Source: Myxococcales bacterium (lineage in GTDB: Bacteria; Myxococcota_A; Polyangia; Nannocystales; Nannocystaceae). Taken from it: DNA of 64,000 bases. Where the stretch lies: assembly GCA_020633315.1 (NCBI GenBank), contig JACKDV010000003.1, forward strand, positions 186,001 to 250,000, in the 5' to 3' direction. A model generated the notes under the pieces. It had not been told where the DNA came from, searched no databases, and saw only the letters and a program-made list of their open reading frames with translations. The translations under genes and the position numbers were made by a program. The number at the start of each line of letters is the position of its first letter. Position 1 is the first letter of the stretch. This document shows, piece after piece, positions 43,173 to 52,272 of this stretch.

Positions 43173-45573
43173 CCGCCCTCGGGTCTGGGTCACCAATCCC
43201 GCGAGAGCCGGCCTGCTGGGCTGGCTCTTTCGCTATGTGGCGTTCGCCCTGCTCGGCCTGGCCTGGCTGGTGGTGATCGGAGGAGTCGCCACCTACCGCT
43301 ACTTCGCCTCCGACCTGCCCGACGTGGGCTCGATCGAGCGCTACGCCTCGCTGGCGCCGGGGGTCACCCGGATCCACGCCAGCGACGGCGCGATGCTGGT
43401 GGAGGTGGCCCGTGAGCACCGCTCCTACGCGCGCTACGAGGAGATTCCGCAGCCGCTGGTGCAGGCCTTCCTCGCCGCCGAGGACCGGCGCTTCTTCGAG
43501 CACGGCGGCCTCGACGTGCGCGGCCTGGGTCGCGCGCTGCTGGCCAACCTGCGCTCGGGCACCATCCGCCAGGGCGGCTCCACCATCACCCAGCAGGTGG
43601 CCAAGGGCTACCTGTCGCAGGAGCAGACGATCACCCGCAAGCTGCGGGAGGCGATCCTCTCGGCGCGCATCGAGTCGCGGCTGGGCAAGGAGCAGATCCT
43701 CGAGGTCTACCTCAACAAGATCTTCCTGGGTCACAACGCCTACGGCGTGGCCGCGGCGGCCAGCCGCTACTTCGGCAAGCCGCTGTCCGAGCTGACGCTG
43801 GCCGAGAGCGCCCTCATCGCGGGCCTGGCCCGCGCCCCCAGCCGCTACAGCCCCTTCGCCAGCCCCGAGCGCGCCAAGGAGCGGCGGGCGGTGGTGCTGC
43901 AGGACATGGTGGAGGCGGGCTACATCGACGCGGCCACGCGCGACACCGCGGCACAGGAGCCGATCGTGCTCGCCGACGACGCGCCCGACCCCTTCCGCGA
44001 GCGCGCGCCCTACTACGGCGAGCACGTGCGCCAGGTGGTGACCGAGGCGCTGGGCGAGGACGCGGTGCTCACCGAGGGCCTGCGCATCGAGACCCCGCTC
44101 GAGCTGCCGCTGCAGGCCGAGGCCGCGGCCGCGGTGGACCATGCCCTGCGCAAGCTCGACGCCAGCCAGGGCTGGCGCGGGCCGGCCGACCACCTGCGCA
44201 CCCCCGAGCAGCGCGAGGCGTTCCTGGGGCGGATCGAGGCGCGCTACGGCCCCACCGTGCTCGACGACCCCGAGCGCTGGCGCCTGGCCCTGGTCACCGA
44301 GGTCAACAAGTACAACGCGTGGATCGACGCCGGCCACGTGGAGGCGATCGTCCCCCTGCGCCACATGGAGTGGGCGTCGCGCTACGACCCGCGCTCGGGC
44401 GTCAACGACCTCAAGCTCGGCGACGTGCGGCAGGCCCTCGAGCCCGGCGACGTGGTGTGGATCCAGCGGGTGGCCGAGCCCCACGGCCCTCCCCCCGATC
44501 CCGAGCACCCCGAGCTGGTGGTGGCGCGCCTGGGGCAGCTCCCACGCAACGAGGCCGCGCTCTACACCGCCGACCACCAGACCAGCACCGTGATCGCGAT
44601 GCAGGGCGGCCGCGACTACGACCGCTCGCAGTTCAACCGCGCCACCCAGGCCTGCCGCCAGCCCGGCAGCGTGTTCAAGGCCATCTACTACGCCCTGGCC
44701 CTCGACACCGGCCGCTTCGCCATGGACTCGGTGCTCGAGGACAAGCCCTACGAGCCCGAGCCCGGCGAGGAGTGGAACCCGCGGAACATCCACGGCTCAC
44801 TCTCGGGCCAGGTGCTGCTGCGCAACGCCTTCATCCACTCGCTCAACCTGCCCTCGATCCGCCTGTTCAAGCAGCTCGGCGCCGACGAGGTGGTCACCTG
44901 GGCGCGGCGCCTGGGCTTCTCCACCGAGCTCATCGCCGACAAGGCGCTGTCGCTGGGGGCCTCGTGCGTGCGCATCGACGAGCTCACCCGCGCCTTCGGG
45001 ATCCTGGCCCGCGGCGGCACCTCGTGGGAGCCCCGCTACCTGCGGCGGGTGACCGACAAGCACGGCGTGGTGGTGCTCGACCAGCGCCACCCCTGGGACG
45101 AGGGCATGGACGTGGCGGGGCGGCTCGATGCCATGGCGCGGCTGGCCGTGACCGAGCCGGCGATCCAGCTCGTGGACGAGCGCACCACCTTCCTCATCGA
45201 CAAGATGATGCGCGACGTGGTGACCTCGGGAATCGGCTGGAAGGCGCAGCGGATCGGCGTGCCCTCGGCCGGCAAGAGCGGCACCGCCTCGAAGGCCAAG
45301 AACACCACCGACACCTGGTTCGTGGGCTTCACCGCCCGCTACGCCACCGCGGCCTGGATGGGCGACGACGAGTACGAGCGCTCGATGGGCGACGAGGAGG
45401 CCAGCTACACCACCGCCACGCCGCTGTGGACCGACTTCATGACGGTGGTGGTGGACGGGATTCCGCACCCGGCCAGCCTGCCGGTGAGTCGCCCGCCGGG
45501 GATCCGCTCGAAGTCGGTGGAGTTCGAGACCGGCGTGGAGAAGCACTCGACGGTGCTGTACTTCCGCGACTGA
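43144..45573 (+). CDS. Class A penicillin-binding protein 1A
   Basis: The protein has 809 residues. One N-terminal transmembrane helix (about 28-50) precedes a GT51 glycosyltransferase domain with EDRRFFEHGG (catalytic Glu near 113), RQGGSTITQQVAKG and KEQILEVYLNKIFLG. An OB-like insertion follows, then the transpeptidase domain with QPGSVFK (SxxK), HSLNLPS (SxN) and the third motif KSGTASKAKNTTDTWF, where KSG takes the place of the usual KTG. It polymerises lipid II and cross-links peptidoglycan. It starts inside the upstream gene (29-bp overlap). Length and layout fit PBP1A. No OmpA-like or LpoA-type partner is next to it. Confidence 0.9.
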   Translation: MDHSPSQRSDRPRVWVTNPARAGLLGWLFRYVAFALLGLAWLVVIGGVATYRYFASDLPDVGSIERYASLAPGVTRIHASDGAMLVEVAREHRSYARYEEIPQPLVQAFLAAEDRRFFEHGGLDVRGLGRALLANLRSGTIRQGGSTITQQVAKGYLSQEQTITRKLREAILSARIESRLGKEQILEVYLNKIFLGHNAYGVAAAASRYFGKPLSELTLAESALIAGLARAPSRYSPFASPERAKERRAVVLQDMVEAGYIDAATRDTAAQEPIVLADDAPDPFRERAPYYGEHVRQVVTEALGEDAVLTEGLRIETPLELPLQAEAAAAVDHALRKLDASQGWRGPADHLRTPEQREAFLGRIEARYGPTVLDDPERWRLALVTEVNKYNAWIDAGHVEAIVPLRHMEWASRYDPRSGVNDLKLGDVRQALEPGDVVWIQRVAEPHGPPPDPEHPELVVARLGQLPRNEAALYTADHQTSTVIAMQGGRDYDRSQFNRATQACRQPGSVFKAIYYALALDTGRFAMDSVLEDKPYEPEPGEEWNPRNIHGSLSGQVLLRNAFIHSLNLPSIRLFKQLGADEVVTWARRLGFSTELIADKALSLGASCVRIDELTRAFGILARGGTSWEPRYLRRVTDKHGVVVLDQRHPWDEGMDVAGRLDAMARLAVTEPAIQLVDERTTFLIDKMMRDVVTSGIGWKAQRIGVPSAGKSGTASKAKNTTDTWFVGFTARYATAAWMGDDEYERSMGDEEASYTTATPLWTDFMTVVVDGIPHPASLPVSRPPGIRSKSVEFETGVEKHSTVLYFRD

Positions 45574-45607
45574 CGGGCACGCATGGACGCGAGACGGGCG
45601 GGCGCCC

Positions 45608-45613
45608 TACGAT
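45608..45613 (+). promoter_or_regulatory. -10-like TACGAT before the DUF3124 gene
   Basis: TACGAT touches GTG 45614 and lies 6 bp before GTG 45620. A weak -35, TGGACG (45584-45589), is 18 bp upstream. If used, the mRNA would start at or next to GTG 45620. Confidence 0.4.
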
Positions 45614-45619
45614 GTGCCG

Positions 45620-46294
45620 GTGCCCGTCGCGATCGCCTCCCGCCGACCGCCCTCCCCGCGCCGCCGAGTCGCGCTCGCGGCTCTCGTGGTCGTGGCCACC
45701 CTCGGCTGCCGGGCCGAGCCGCAGGCCGAGGACGTCGCCGCGCGCCAGCCCGCCGCCCCGCGCGTGGCCGCCGACGGGGGCCCCCGCGCCCGCGTGACCT
45801 CCGGTCGCTTGTACCTGCCGACCTACTCGCACATCTACGTGCGCGAGGGCGTGGCCGAGGACCTGGCCGTCACCCTGTCGATCCGCAACGTGAGCGTCGA
45901 CCGGACGCTCGTGCTCGAGTCCGTGCGCTACTACGACACCGGCGGCAAGCTGCTCGAGGAGCTGATGGCGGCGCCCGCCGTGCTGCAGCCGTTGGAGACG
46001 GTGGAGTTCTTCATCTCCACCAACGACCAGCGGGGGGGCTCGGGCGCCAATGCGATCGTGGGCTGGCACGCCGACTCGCCGATCGTGCCGCCGCTGGTCG
46101 AGGCGGTGATGGTGCGCTCGATCAGTGCCAACCAGGCGTACTCGTTCACCACCCGCGGCATCGAGCTGCCCACCGACCAGGCCCTGCCCCAGACGCAGGC
46201 TCCCGCGGCACCGAAGCCCGCCGAGGCACCAGGCTCCGCCGACGCGCCGGCACCCGGCGGCGACGCCCCGCCCCCCGCATCTCCCGAGGGCTAG
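45620..46294 (+). CDS. DUF3124 lipoprotein
   Basis: The protein has 224 residues. The signal peptide ends in lipobox VVATLGC. The family domain at about 55-170 shows LYLPTYSHIYVREG, VTLSIRNVS, VRYYDTGGKLLEEL and GANAIVGWHADSP. An Ala/Pro-rich tail follows. DUF3124 proteins are exported and of unknown function. GTG 45620 is preferred over GTG 45614 because a TACGAT element ends at 45613; both give the same mature protein. It follows PBP1A by 46 bp but seems to have its own promoter. It is convergent with the SlyD-like gene. Confidence 0.72.
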   Translation: MPVAIASRRPPSPRRRVALAALVVVATLGCRAEPQAEDVAARQPAAPRVAADGGPRARVTSGRLYLPTYSHIYVREGVAEDLAVTLSIRNVSVDRTLVLESVRYYDTGGKLLEELMAAPAVLQPLETVEFFISTNDQRGGSGANAIVGWHADSPIVPPLVEAVMVRSISANQAYSFTTRGIELPTDQALPQTQAPAAPKPAEAPGSADAPAPGGDAPPPASPEG

Positions 46295-46316
46295 CTTCGT
46301 CCACCGTTGCGGCCGC

Positions 46317-46344
46317 GGTCGCGCGTCGGCGAGGACCCGCGACC
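46317..46344. terminator. Possible bidirectional terminator hairpin
   Basis: GGTCGCG (46317-46323) and CGCGACC (46338-46344) form a 7-bp stem around a 14-base loop between two convergent genes. There is no T-tract. Confidence 0.3.
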
Positions 46345-46356
46345 TGCGTCGACCCG

Positions 46357-46863
46357 CTACTTCTTCTTGGGCGGCGGGGGCGGAGGCGGCGGAGCCGAGA
46401 TGGCCCGACCGGCTTCCTTCTCGGCCGCGGTGGCGGCCCGCACGTTGACCACGGAGACGCTCATCCCGATGGTCTGTCCCGCCAGCGGGTGCATCATGCG
46501 GACGGTCACCTTCTCGTCGTCGGCCGAGACCACCTCGAGCAGGATCTTCTGACCGCCGGCGCCCATGCCCGCCTCGAAGCGCATGCCCTCTTCGAGCTTG
46601 GCCTCGGCGGGGAACTCCTTGCGACCCAGGTCCTTGGTGGGGCCGTCCTCGGGCCGGCCGAAGGCCTCCTCGGGCGGGAGCTCGAAGGTCTTCTCCTCGC
46701 CCTTGGCCATCCCGATCACCCGCTTGTCGAGGCCCGGGATGATGGCGCCCTTGCCCACGAGGAAGGACACGGGTCCGCTGAGGTCGGAAGACTCGATGAT
46801 CTCACCCTCCGCATCGGTGATGTCGTAGGTGAGCGTGACGACGTGGCCGGTCTCGACCTTCAT
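46357..46863 (-). CDS. SlyD-like FKBP-type peptidyl-prolyl isomerase
   Basis: The protein has 168 residues. The FKBP part starts VETGHVVTLTYDITDAEG, followed by SFLVGKGAIIPGLDKRVIGM and GEEKTFELPPEEAFG, then an insert-in-flap domain (residues 70-125) and VRMMHPLAGQTI. This order is that of SlyD-type chaperone isomerases, which speed prolyl cis-trans isomerisation in the cytoplasm. SlyD often ends in a His-rich metal-binding tail; here the tail is PPPPPPPPKKK instead, so nickel binding through the tail is unlikely. TAGGAT lies 8 bp before the ATG. No signal peptide is present. Confidence 0.85.
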   Translation of the reverse strand: MKVETGHVVTLTYDITDAEGEIIESSDLSGPVSFLVGKGAIIPGLDKRVIGMAKGEEKTFELPPEEAFGRPEDGPTKDLGRKEFPAEAKLEEGMRFEAGMGAGGQKILLEVVSADDEKVTVRMMHPLAGQTIGMSVSVVNVRAATAAEKEAGRAISAPPPPPPPPKKK

Positions 46864-46871
46864 GGCGACGC

Positions 46872-46877
46872 ATCCTA
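46872..46877 (-). promoter_or_regulatory. -10-like TAGGAT, 8 bp before the SlyD-like gene
   Basis: TAGGAT precedes ATG 46863 by 8 bp with no Shine-Dalgarno site between, which fits with a leader of one or two bases. Confidence 0.4.
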
Positions 46878-46978
46878 CGCGAAGCCGGCCGTGGGGAAAA
46901 CCCGCGGAGGCCGCGCGAGAGATCGCGCCTCCGGCTCGTCCTCGCGCACGGGCCCCCGTCGCGGCGCGCCGGGATCGG

Positions 46979-48625
46979 CTACTCGGTGACCACCACCGCG
47001 CTGCCCCGAGGGGTGCCGTCGGTGGGCGCGGCGGCGTGCCAGTCGGGCGGCAGCGGCGGATCGGTGAAGCCGAACAGCCAGCGCGCATCCGAGGGCGAGA
47101 GGTTGACACAGCCGTGACTGCGCACCTGCCCGAAGCCCGCGTGCCAGAACGCGCCGTGCAGCGCCACGCTGCCCGAGAAGTACTGCGTCCAGGGCACGTC
47201 GTCGATCGAGTAGGCCTCGTCCTCCTGCGGCTGATCGCGCATCGACGAGGCCACGAGCTTGGTCTGCACCCGGTGCACCCCCACCGGGGTCATGCCGGGC
47301 TCCTTGCCGGTGGACACCAGGGTGGCGAACACGGGGCGATCGCCCTCGTAGGCCACCAGGGTCTGCTCGCCGAGGTCCACGTGCAGCCAGTGCTCGTCGG
47401 CCTTGATCCCGGGCGGCCGCTTGATCTTCTCGGCCTTGCCCACGCCGTAGCCGCGCATGAGCAGGCCCTGGTCGTCGACGTAGTAGATCTTGTTGCCGAT
47501 GTAGACCTGCTCGACGAAGGGATGGGTGCCCAGCCGCGCCGGCTTCTCGCCGGTGTCGATGAGCACGTCGCTGCCCTCGGACTCGCGCTTCATCAGCGGC
47601 AGCTCGCGGCGCACGAAGTAGATCGGCAGGTCCTTGGCCCCGCGCGGCAGCACCTTGCCGCGGAACTCGGGGCTCTCCTTGATGCGGAGCTGGTACTTGC
47701 GGGCATAGGCGCCCCGCAGGGTCCGCAGGAAGCGACGCTCCATGCGGACCTCCTCGCCTCCCTTGGTCACGTAGTAGCCCGCGTTCATGTACTCCTTGAC
47801 CACCGCGGGCACGTCGGAGGGACGCGCCGAGGGGTCGGTGGGCATGGGATCGCGGCCGTGCGTGGCGTACCAGGCCTGCCCGGCCGCGTCGGCCTGGTCC
47901 TGCTCGTTGAAGGTGGGCAGCCGGTGGAAGAACGGGGTCATCTCGTCCTTGACCCGCCAGTACTCGTAGGGAAGCGCCAGCGAGACGTCGGGCTTGACCG
48001 ACGCGGTGACCAGGGCGCTCGAGGGCGGCGTGGCGTCGTGGCGCAGGCCCGCGAGGCGGCAGATCCAGCCGCGGGGGAACACCCGGTTCCAGCCCGGCTC
48101 GCAGCCGCCCCCGAAGGTGCGCTCGCCGTCCAGGCGCACCCGCGTGCCCGCGTGCAGCACCCCGATGATCGGTGACTCGAGGTCGGCCCGCTCGCGCACC
48201 ACCACCGCGAGGCTGGTGACCAGCCCGTGGTGGGTGTAGATGGCCTCGGCTGCCTCGTCGAAGGGCGCGGGCGCTTGATCGTAGATGGGCGGGAACGCGG
48301 CGTAGCTGCCCTCGTCGTCGGGGCGCATGAAATCGGGCAGCTCGGCCAGCGCGAGCTCCTCGCCCCCGCCCTCCTCGGCCGCCTCTCCTTCGGCGCCGCC
48401 CTCGGCCTCGCCCTCCGCGTAGGGGCTGGCCCCGCCCTCCTCGGGCGCTCCTCCCCCGCCCTCCCCGTGGGCCCGGGCCTCGCCCTCTGGGCCCGCCGGG
48501 TCCTCCTCGGCCGCCACCTCCGTGCCCTCCGAGCCGGGGCCCCGCCCCAGCTCGTAGGCCATGGCCACGACGCCCCCTCCCAGCAGGAAGGATCCGATCA
48601 TCTCGATCAGGCGATTGCGGTCCAT
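46979..48625 (-). CDS. L,D-transpeptidase (YkuD family) with acidic linker
   Basis: The protein has 548 residues. An N-terminal transmembrane anchor (about 8-26) is followed by a disordered Glu/Gly/Ala-rich linker (30-95), an SH3-like stretch (VVVRERADLESPIIGVLHAG), and a long central region of about 250 residues. The catalytic YkuD domain comes last, with HGAFWHAG, then SHGCVNLS, where the Cys is the nucleophile. Such enzymes make 3-3 cross-links in peptidoglycan or attach proteins to it. It probably acts in the periplasm with the nearby PBP1A. ATG 48625 gives a short polar N-terminus before the anchor. The acidic linker is far longer than usual. Confidence 0.85.
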   Translation of the reverse strand: MDRNRLIEMIGSFLLGGGVVAMAYELGRGPGSEGTEVAAEEDPAGPEGEARAHGEGGGGAPEEGGASPYAEGEAEGGAEGEAAEEGGGEELALAELPDFMRPDDEGSYAAFPPIYDQAPAPFDEAAEAIYTHHGLVTSLAVVVRERADLESPIIGVLHAGTRVRLDGERTFGGGCEPGWNRVFPRGWICRLAGLRHDATPPSSALVTASVKPDVSLALPYEYWRVKDEMTPFFHRLPTFNEQDQADAAGQAWYATHGRDPMPTDPSARPSDVPAVVKEYMNAGYYVTKGGEEVRMERRFLRTLRGAYARKYQLRIKESPEFRGKVLPRGAKDLPIYFVRRELPLMKRESEGSDVLIDTGEKPARLGTHPFVEQVYIGNKIYYVDDQGLLMRGYGVGKAEKIKRPPGIKADEHWLHVDLGEQTLVAYEGDRPVFATLVSTGKEPGMTPVGVHRVQTKLVASSMRDQPQEDEAYSIDDVPWTQYFSGSVALHGAFWHAGFGQVRSHGCVNLSPSDARWLFGFTDPPLPPDWHAAAPTDGTPRGSAVVVTE

Positions 48626-48790
48626 GAGCGCGGCTCTTGCTAGGTCGCGCAACTTAGGGCAGCCCCCCCGCTTCGGGCAAGTGTGGGCTCGGAGGCCGGC
48701 GCGGCTTGCCGATGAGGGGGCCCGTGGTCCATGCTTGCCGCCGTGCTCGACCGCGGCAGCGCGCGTCGCCCCAAGGCCGCCATTGGCGGC

Positions 48791-49672
48791 ATGCGAGGGC
48801 CGTTGCTCGTGGTCACGCTGCTCGCGTCGCCGACCGCGCTCGCGTGGCCAGCGCGAGTGATGGCGCAGCAGGGGCCCGCGCCCGACGGCGACGACGAGGG
48901 CACGGCGGATGCGGATGCTCCGGCCGCGGCACCCGAGGACGCCGGCGACGACGAGCCGAGCGAGACCGACGAGCGCAATGCCGACGAGCGCAATGCCGAC
49001 GAGCCCGCGGAGGACGAGGTCGACGAGCCCGCGGACGTCAGCGCCCACGATGACGATGAGGTCGAGGCGGCGGAGCCGGGCAACGGGACCCCCGATCCCG
49101 AGCTCGCCGAGGCCGATCCCGAGCCCGCCGCTCGCCCGCCGCGGATCGACGGCGTGTACCTGGGCGGCACCCTCTTTGGCGGCCTGGGCTTGGTGCGGGT
49201 CAACGACCTCGACACCGACGGGGCCTTCGCGTCGTTCGGAGGCACCGTCACCGTGGGCCAGATGGTGTTCCCGTGGCTGGGCCTGGGCCTGCACGGCGGT
49301 GGTGGTGGTGGCGTGCGCAGCCAGGACGGCGCGCGGCAGAAGCTCGGCCAGGGCTACCTCGGGGTGGAATTCAAATTCGTGCCCGCGCCCAAGCGGCTGC
49401 CGCTGAGCCTGCGCGCCGAGTTCGGCTTCGGCGGCGGCGCGGTGCGGCAGGCAGGCATCGCCGATCGCTCGGGCTTCGGCGGCGCCCAGTTCGGCGCCGG
49501 GATCCGCTACGAGCTGTTCCCGTGGGCCAAGAAGCACCGCCCCTACCGCGGCGGCGGCCTGGGCCTGGGCCCCGAGCTCGGCTGGATCGGCTTCACCCCC
49601 GCCGCGCAGGGGCGTCCGATGTCCAACGTGATCTACCTGGCGTTGTCGACGACCTTCTACTTCGGCAGCTGA
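48791..49672 (+). CDS. Exported outer-membrane beta-barrel protein with acidic N-terminal segment
   Basis: From ATG 48791 the protein has 293 residues: a signal peptide (MRGPLLVVTLLASPTALA), an Asp/Glu/Ala-rich disordered segment (residues 27-115), then a beta-barrel-like domain. The domain shows alternating strands such as GVYLGGTLFGGLGLVRV, QGYLGVEFKFV and VIYLALSTTFYFGS, ending with an aromatic residue near the C-terminus as in many outer membrane proteins. In-frame starts at 48731 (ATG) and 48743 (GTG) would add 16-20 residues before the signal peptide. It is divergent from the L,D-transpeptidase gene. Function is unknown. Confidence 0.6.
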   Translation: MRGPLLVVTLLASPTALAWPARVMAQQGPAPDGDDEGTADADAPAAAPEDAGDDEPSETDERNADERNADEPAEDEVDEPADVSAHDDDEVEAAEPGNGTPDPELAEADPEPAARPPRIDGVYLGGTLFGGLGLVRVNDLDTDGAFASFGGTVTVGQMVFPWLGLGLHGGGGGGVRSQDGARQKLGQGYLGVEFKFVPAPKRLPLSLRAEFGFGGGAVRQAGIADRSGFGGAQFGAGIRYELFPWAKKHRPYRGGGLGLGPELGWIGFTPAAQGRPMSNVIYLALSTTFYFGS

Positions 49673-49715
49673 TCGGCTGAGATCGAGCCCCGGGCCGCGG
49701 TGGTGGGCACCGTGC

Positions 49716-49721
49716 TACCCT
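49716..49721 (+). promoter_or_regulatory. -10-like TACCCT, 11 bp before the ATPase gene
   Basis: TACCCT precedes ATG 49733 by 11 bp and argues against the longer in-frame GTG start at 49700, which lies upstream of it. Confidence 0.4.
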
Positions 49722-49732
49722 CGTTCCGAGAC

Positions 49733-51061
49733 ATGGACACCGCGTCTCGCAGGGCCCTGTACAACGAATGCGATCCCGCCGAGCCGCTCGAGCCCGACGA
49801 TCCTCGCAACGTGGATCTCGATGCGCTCACCGCCAAGTCCCCTCGGGGCGTGGTCTGGGCCGAGAAGGTCGCCATGCGCTTCGAGCTGTCGGCCAAGCCC
49901 CAGTATCTGCTCTTCACCGGGCTCCCGGGCTCGGGGAAGTCCACGGAGCTCCGGCGTCTGCTCAAGCGGCTGTCCGACCCTTCGGGCACCAACCTCCTGC
50001 CGATCCTCATCGACGCAGACCGTGCGATCGATCTGGCCAACCCCATCGGTGAGATGGAGATCGTGGCCGTCGTGGTCCACGAGGTGGAGCGAGCCGTCCT
50101 CGAGTGCGAGGGCAAGGACCCCGCCGAGGCCCTCGAAGACGGCTACCTGGCGCGCCTGTGGAGATGGCTCAACTCGGAGGTCGGGCTCAAGAGCCTCGGG
50201 ACGAGCGTGACCGGGGCCAACCTCGCCATCGAGCTCAAGAACCGCCCCGGCTTCCGAGACGAGGTCCGCCGCGCGGTGGAGCCTCGCCTGACCCGCTTCC
50301 TCGAGGATGCTCGGTCGTACGTCGCGAGGCTGGAGCGACGAGCCCGAACCTCGACGGGCAAGGCCGGCCTCGTGGTCGCGGTCGACTCCCTCGAGAAGCT
50401 GCGGGGTATGAGCACCAACTGGGAGTCGGTGATCGACAGCGCAGAGAGGGTGTTCGGTCAGCAAGCCGACCACGTGCAGCTTCCCATCCACACCGTCTAC
50501 ACGGTGCCGGCCGCCCTGGTCGCCCGCCAGAAGCACGTGGAGTTCATGCCCGCGATCAAGGTCGTGGACCGGGATGGGCGCCCCAACGCGGCGGGCATCA
50601 ACGCCCTGCGCACGCTGGTGAACCAGCGGATCCCACCGGATGCGCGCGAGGAGCTGTTCGGCTCGGGTGATCAACAGATCCGCCTGCTCGAGCACATGAT
50701 CCGGCGCTCGGGCGGGTACCTCCGCGAGCTGGTTCGATCGCTGCGCGAGGCCATCGCGGAGCCGCGGCTCCCCGTCGACCAGGGCTTCGTCGATCGTCTG
50801 TTCTCGCGAGCGATCGACGACTACCGTGAGCTCGTCACCGTGGCCGACTTCGAGTGGCTGGCGAGGATCTCGGTCACCAAGCACATGACGGTGCCCGACC
50901 AGCAGCGGAGGGTGGACAAGGAGCGCTTCCTGTCCCAGAGCGTGGTCTTGCGGTACCAGAACGATCGCGCGTGGGACGACCTGCACCCGGCCGTGGCCGA
51001 GATCCCGGGGGTCGAGGCCGCGATCGAGCGCCTGCGATCGAGTGCCGAGGATCTGGCGTGA
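49733..51061 (+). CDS. P-loop ATPase of a coupled two-gene module
   Basis: The protein has 442 residues. Walker A GLPGSGKST is at 63-71 and Walker B LVVAVDSLEKL near 212-219. A helical C-terminal part of about 200 residues (RRSGGYLRELVRSLREAI and following) may be the lid or a sensor region. The text FTGLPGSGKSTELRRL is typical of STAND/AAA-like ATPases in bacterial signalling and conflict systems. The gene overlaps its partner by GTGA, so the two are co-translated. The base composition looks less GC-rich than in neighbours. No transmembrane part or known effector domain is visible. ATG 49733 fits the -10-like TACCCT. A role in defence is an inference. Confidence 0.65.
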   Translation: MDTASRRALYNECDPAEPLEPDDPRNVDLDALTAKSPRGVVWAEKVAMRFELSAKPQYLLFTGLPGSGKSTELRRLLKRLSDPSGTNLLPILIDADRAIDLANPIGEMEIVAVVVHEVERAVLECEGKDPAEALEDGYLARLWRWLNSEVGLKSLGTSVTGANLAIELKNRPGFRDEVRRAVEPRLTRFLEDARSYVARLERRARTSTGKAGLVVAVDSLEKLRGMSTNWESVIDSAERVFGQQADHVQLPIHTVYTVPAALVARQKHVEFMPAIKVVDRDGRPNAAGINALRTLVNQRIPPDAREELFGSGDQQIRLLEHMIRRSGGYLRELVRSLREAIAEPRLPVDQGFVDRLFSRAIDDYRELVTVADFEWLARISVTKHMTVPDQQRRVDKERFLSQSVVLRYQNDRAWDDLHPAVAEIPGVEAAIERLRSSAEDLA

Positions 51062-52257
51062 GCACGACCCCCGTCGATGGCAGCGCGGGACGCCTGGCGC
51101 GAGCGCTCGAGCTCGCCAGCGGGTTCTCGCTGTGCATCGTCGTCGGCGACTCCGCGATGGTCCGGGACTATGTCGCCCGAGAGGTCGCCGATGCGGCGAG
51201 GAGCCGAGCCGAGCCGATCACCGTGCACTACGCCAGCGCCGCGCCTCGGCGCGCCCCCGACCATCGAGGCGCCTCGCGCTTCGTGCTCGCCCTGGACTAC
51301 GGAGATCGACCCCACGAGCTCGGAGAGGAGCTGAGCTCACTCAACCGCCGCCGGGATACCCTACGAGAGGACAAGGAGCTCACGTTGATCTTGATGCTCC
51401 CGGCCGAGGAGATGTCGACCGTGGCCGAGGTGGCGCCCGACCTGTGGTCGATCCGGAGCATGGTTGCGGTGCTCTCGGCTCCCGAGGACATCGAAGGCGA
51501 GCTGCATCTGCTAGCCCAGTGGGAGCAGCGGTGCCGTGACGCGTTCGAGTCCCGGCTGAACGAGACGCCACACGCCAGAGCTCGGTATCGACACGGCGTG
51601 GTCACCTTCGCCTACCGCATCACCTCCCTGCCGAGCCCTCCTACGCTCCGGGCGCTCCTGGAGGTGATGACCAACACGGAGGGATGGACGGGCTGGCCTC
51701 CCTGGTGGGTGCCGACGAGCACGACCGCGCCGCGAGTCGTGGCCCCCGGAATCCTGGAGTGCTGGATGTACTCGGACGAGCAGATGTTCTCCGATCCGGT
51801 CCACAGTGACTACTGGAGGGCGTCGACCGACGGGAGCTTCTACCTGCTGCGCGGATACGACGAGGACAGCGCTCCCGATCGGGTGGAACCGGGTCGTGTG
51901 CTCTCGCGCTCGCTACCGATCTGGCGAGCCGGGGAAGCCCTCCACCATGCGGCGACGATGGCAGAACGGCTGACCTCGGCACACGCACGGGTCGTCTTCT
52001 CGACGCGGTGGGAAGGGCTGCACGGACGGACAATCACCTCGTGGCCAGAAGCCGGCCCATCTGCCCCCTCTCGCGGCGCATTCGAGCTCGGGAGCATCCG
52101 CTCGAGCGTCGTGACGAACGCCACCGAGATCGAGGAGTCACTCCCAGACGTCGTCGCTCGGCTCCTCCGTCCTCTCGACGACGCCGCATTGCAGGAGCGA
52201 CCTCGCGCCTTCATCGAGCACCACCTCGGCCGGATGCGCTCGCGGGCCGTCGGGTAG
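51058..52257 (+). CDS. Partner protein of the P-loop ATPase
   Basis: The protein has 399 residues, starting at a GTG that overlaps the upstream stop. The N-terminal half has LASGFSLCIVVGDSAMVRDY, then LALDYGDRPHELGEELSSLN, a charged helix and APDLWSIRSMVAVLSAP. I recall similar APDLWSxRS text in bacterial STAND/TPR signalling proteins, but cannot name a domain. The C-terminal half has FSDPVHSDYWRASTDGSFYL, LPIWRAGEALHHAATMAERL and RWEGLHGRTI, reminiscent of the C-terminal part of some AlbA_2-domain proteins. It lacks a Walker A motif. Codon use is more AT-tolerant than in surrounding genes, suggesting transfer. It is probably the effector or adaptor for the ATPase. Confidence 0.6.
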   Translation: MSTTPVDGSAGRLARALELASGFSLCIVVGDSAMVRDYVAREVADAARSRAEPITVHYASAAPRRAPDHRGASRFVLALDYGDRPHELGEELSSLNRRRDTLREDKELTLILMLPAEEMSTVAEVAPDLWSIRSMVAVLSAPEDIEGELHLLAQWEQRCRDAFESRLNETPHARARYRHGVVTFAYRITSLPSPPTLRALLEVMTNTEGWTGWPPWWVPTSTTAPRVVAPGILECWMYSDEQMFSDPVHSDYWRASTDGSFYLLRGYDEDSAPDRVEPGRVLSRSLPIWRAGEALHHAATMAERLTSAHARVVFSTRWEGLHGRTITSWPEAGPSAPSRGAFELGSIRSSVVTNATEIEESLPDVVARLLRPLDDAALQERPRAFIEHHLGRMRSRAVG

Positions 52258-52272
52258 CGATGCCCGCGGGGC

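Noticed and set aside
49700..49735. Longer start (GTG 49700) for the ATPase gene
   Set aside because: It lies upstream of the -10-like TACCCT and adds residues without a family match; ATG 49733 is better.
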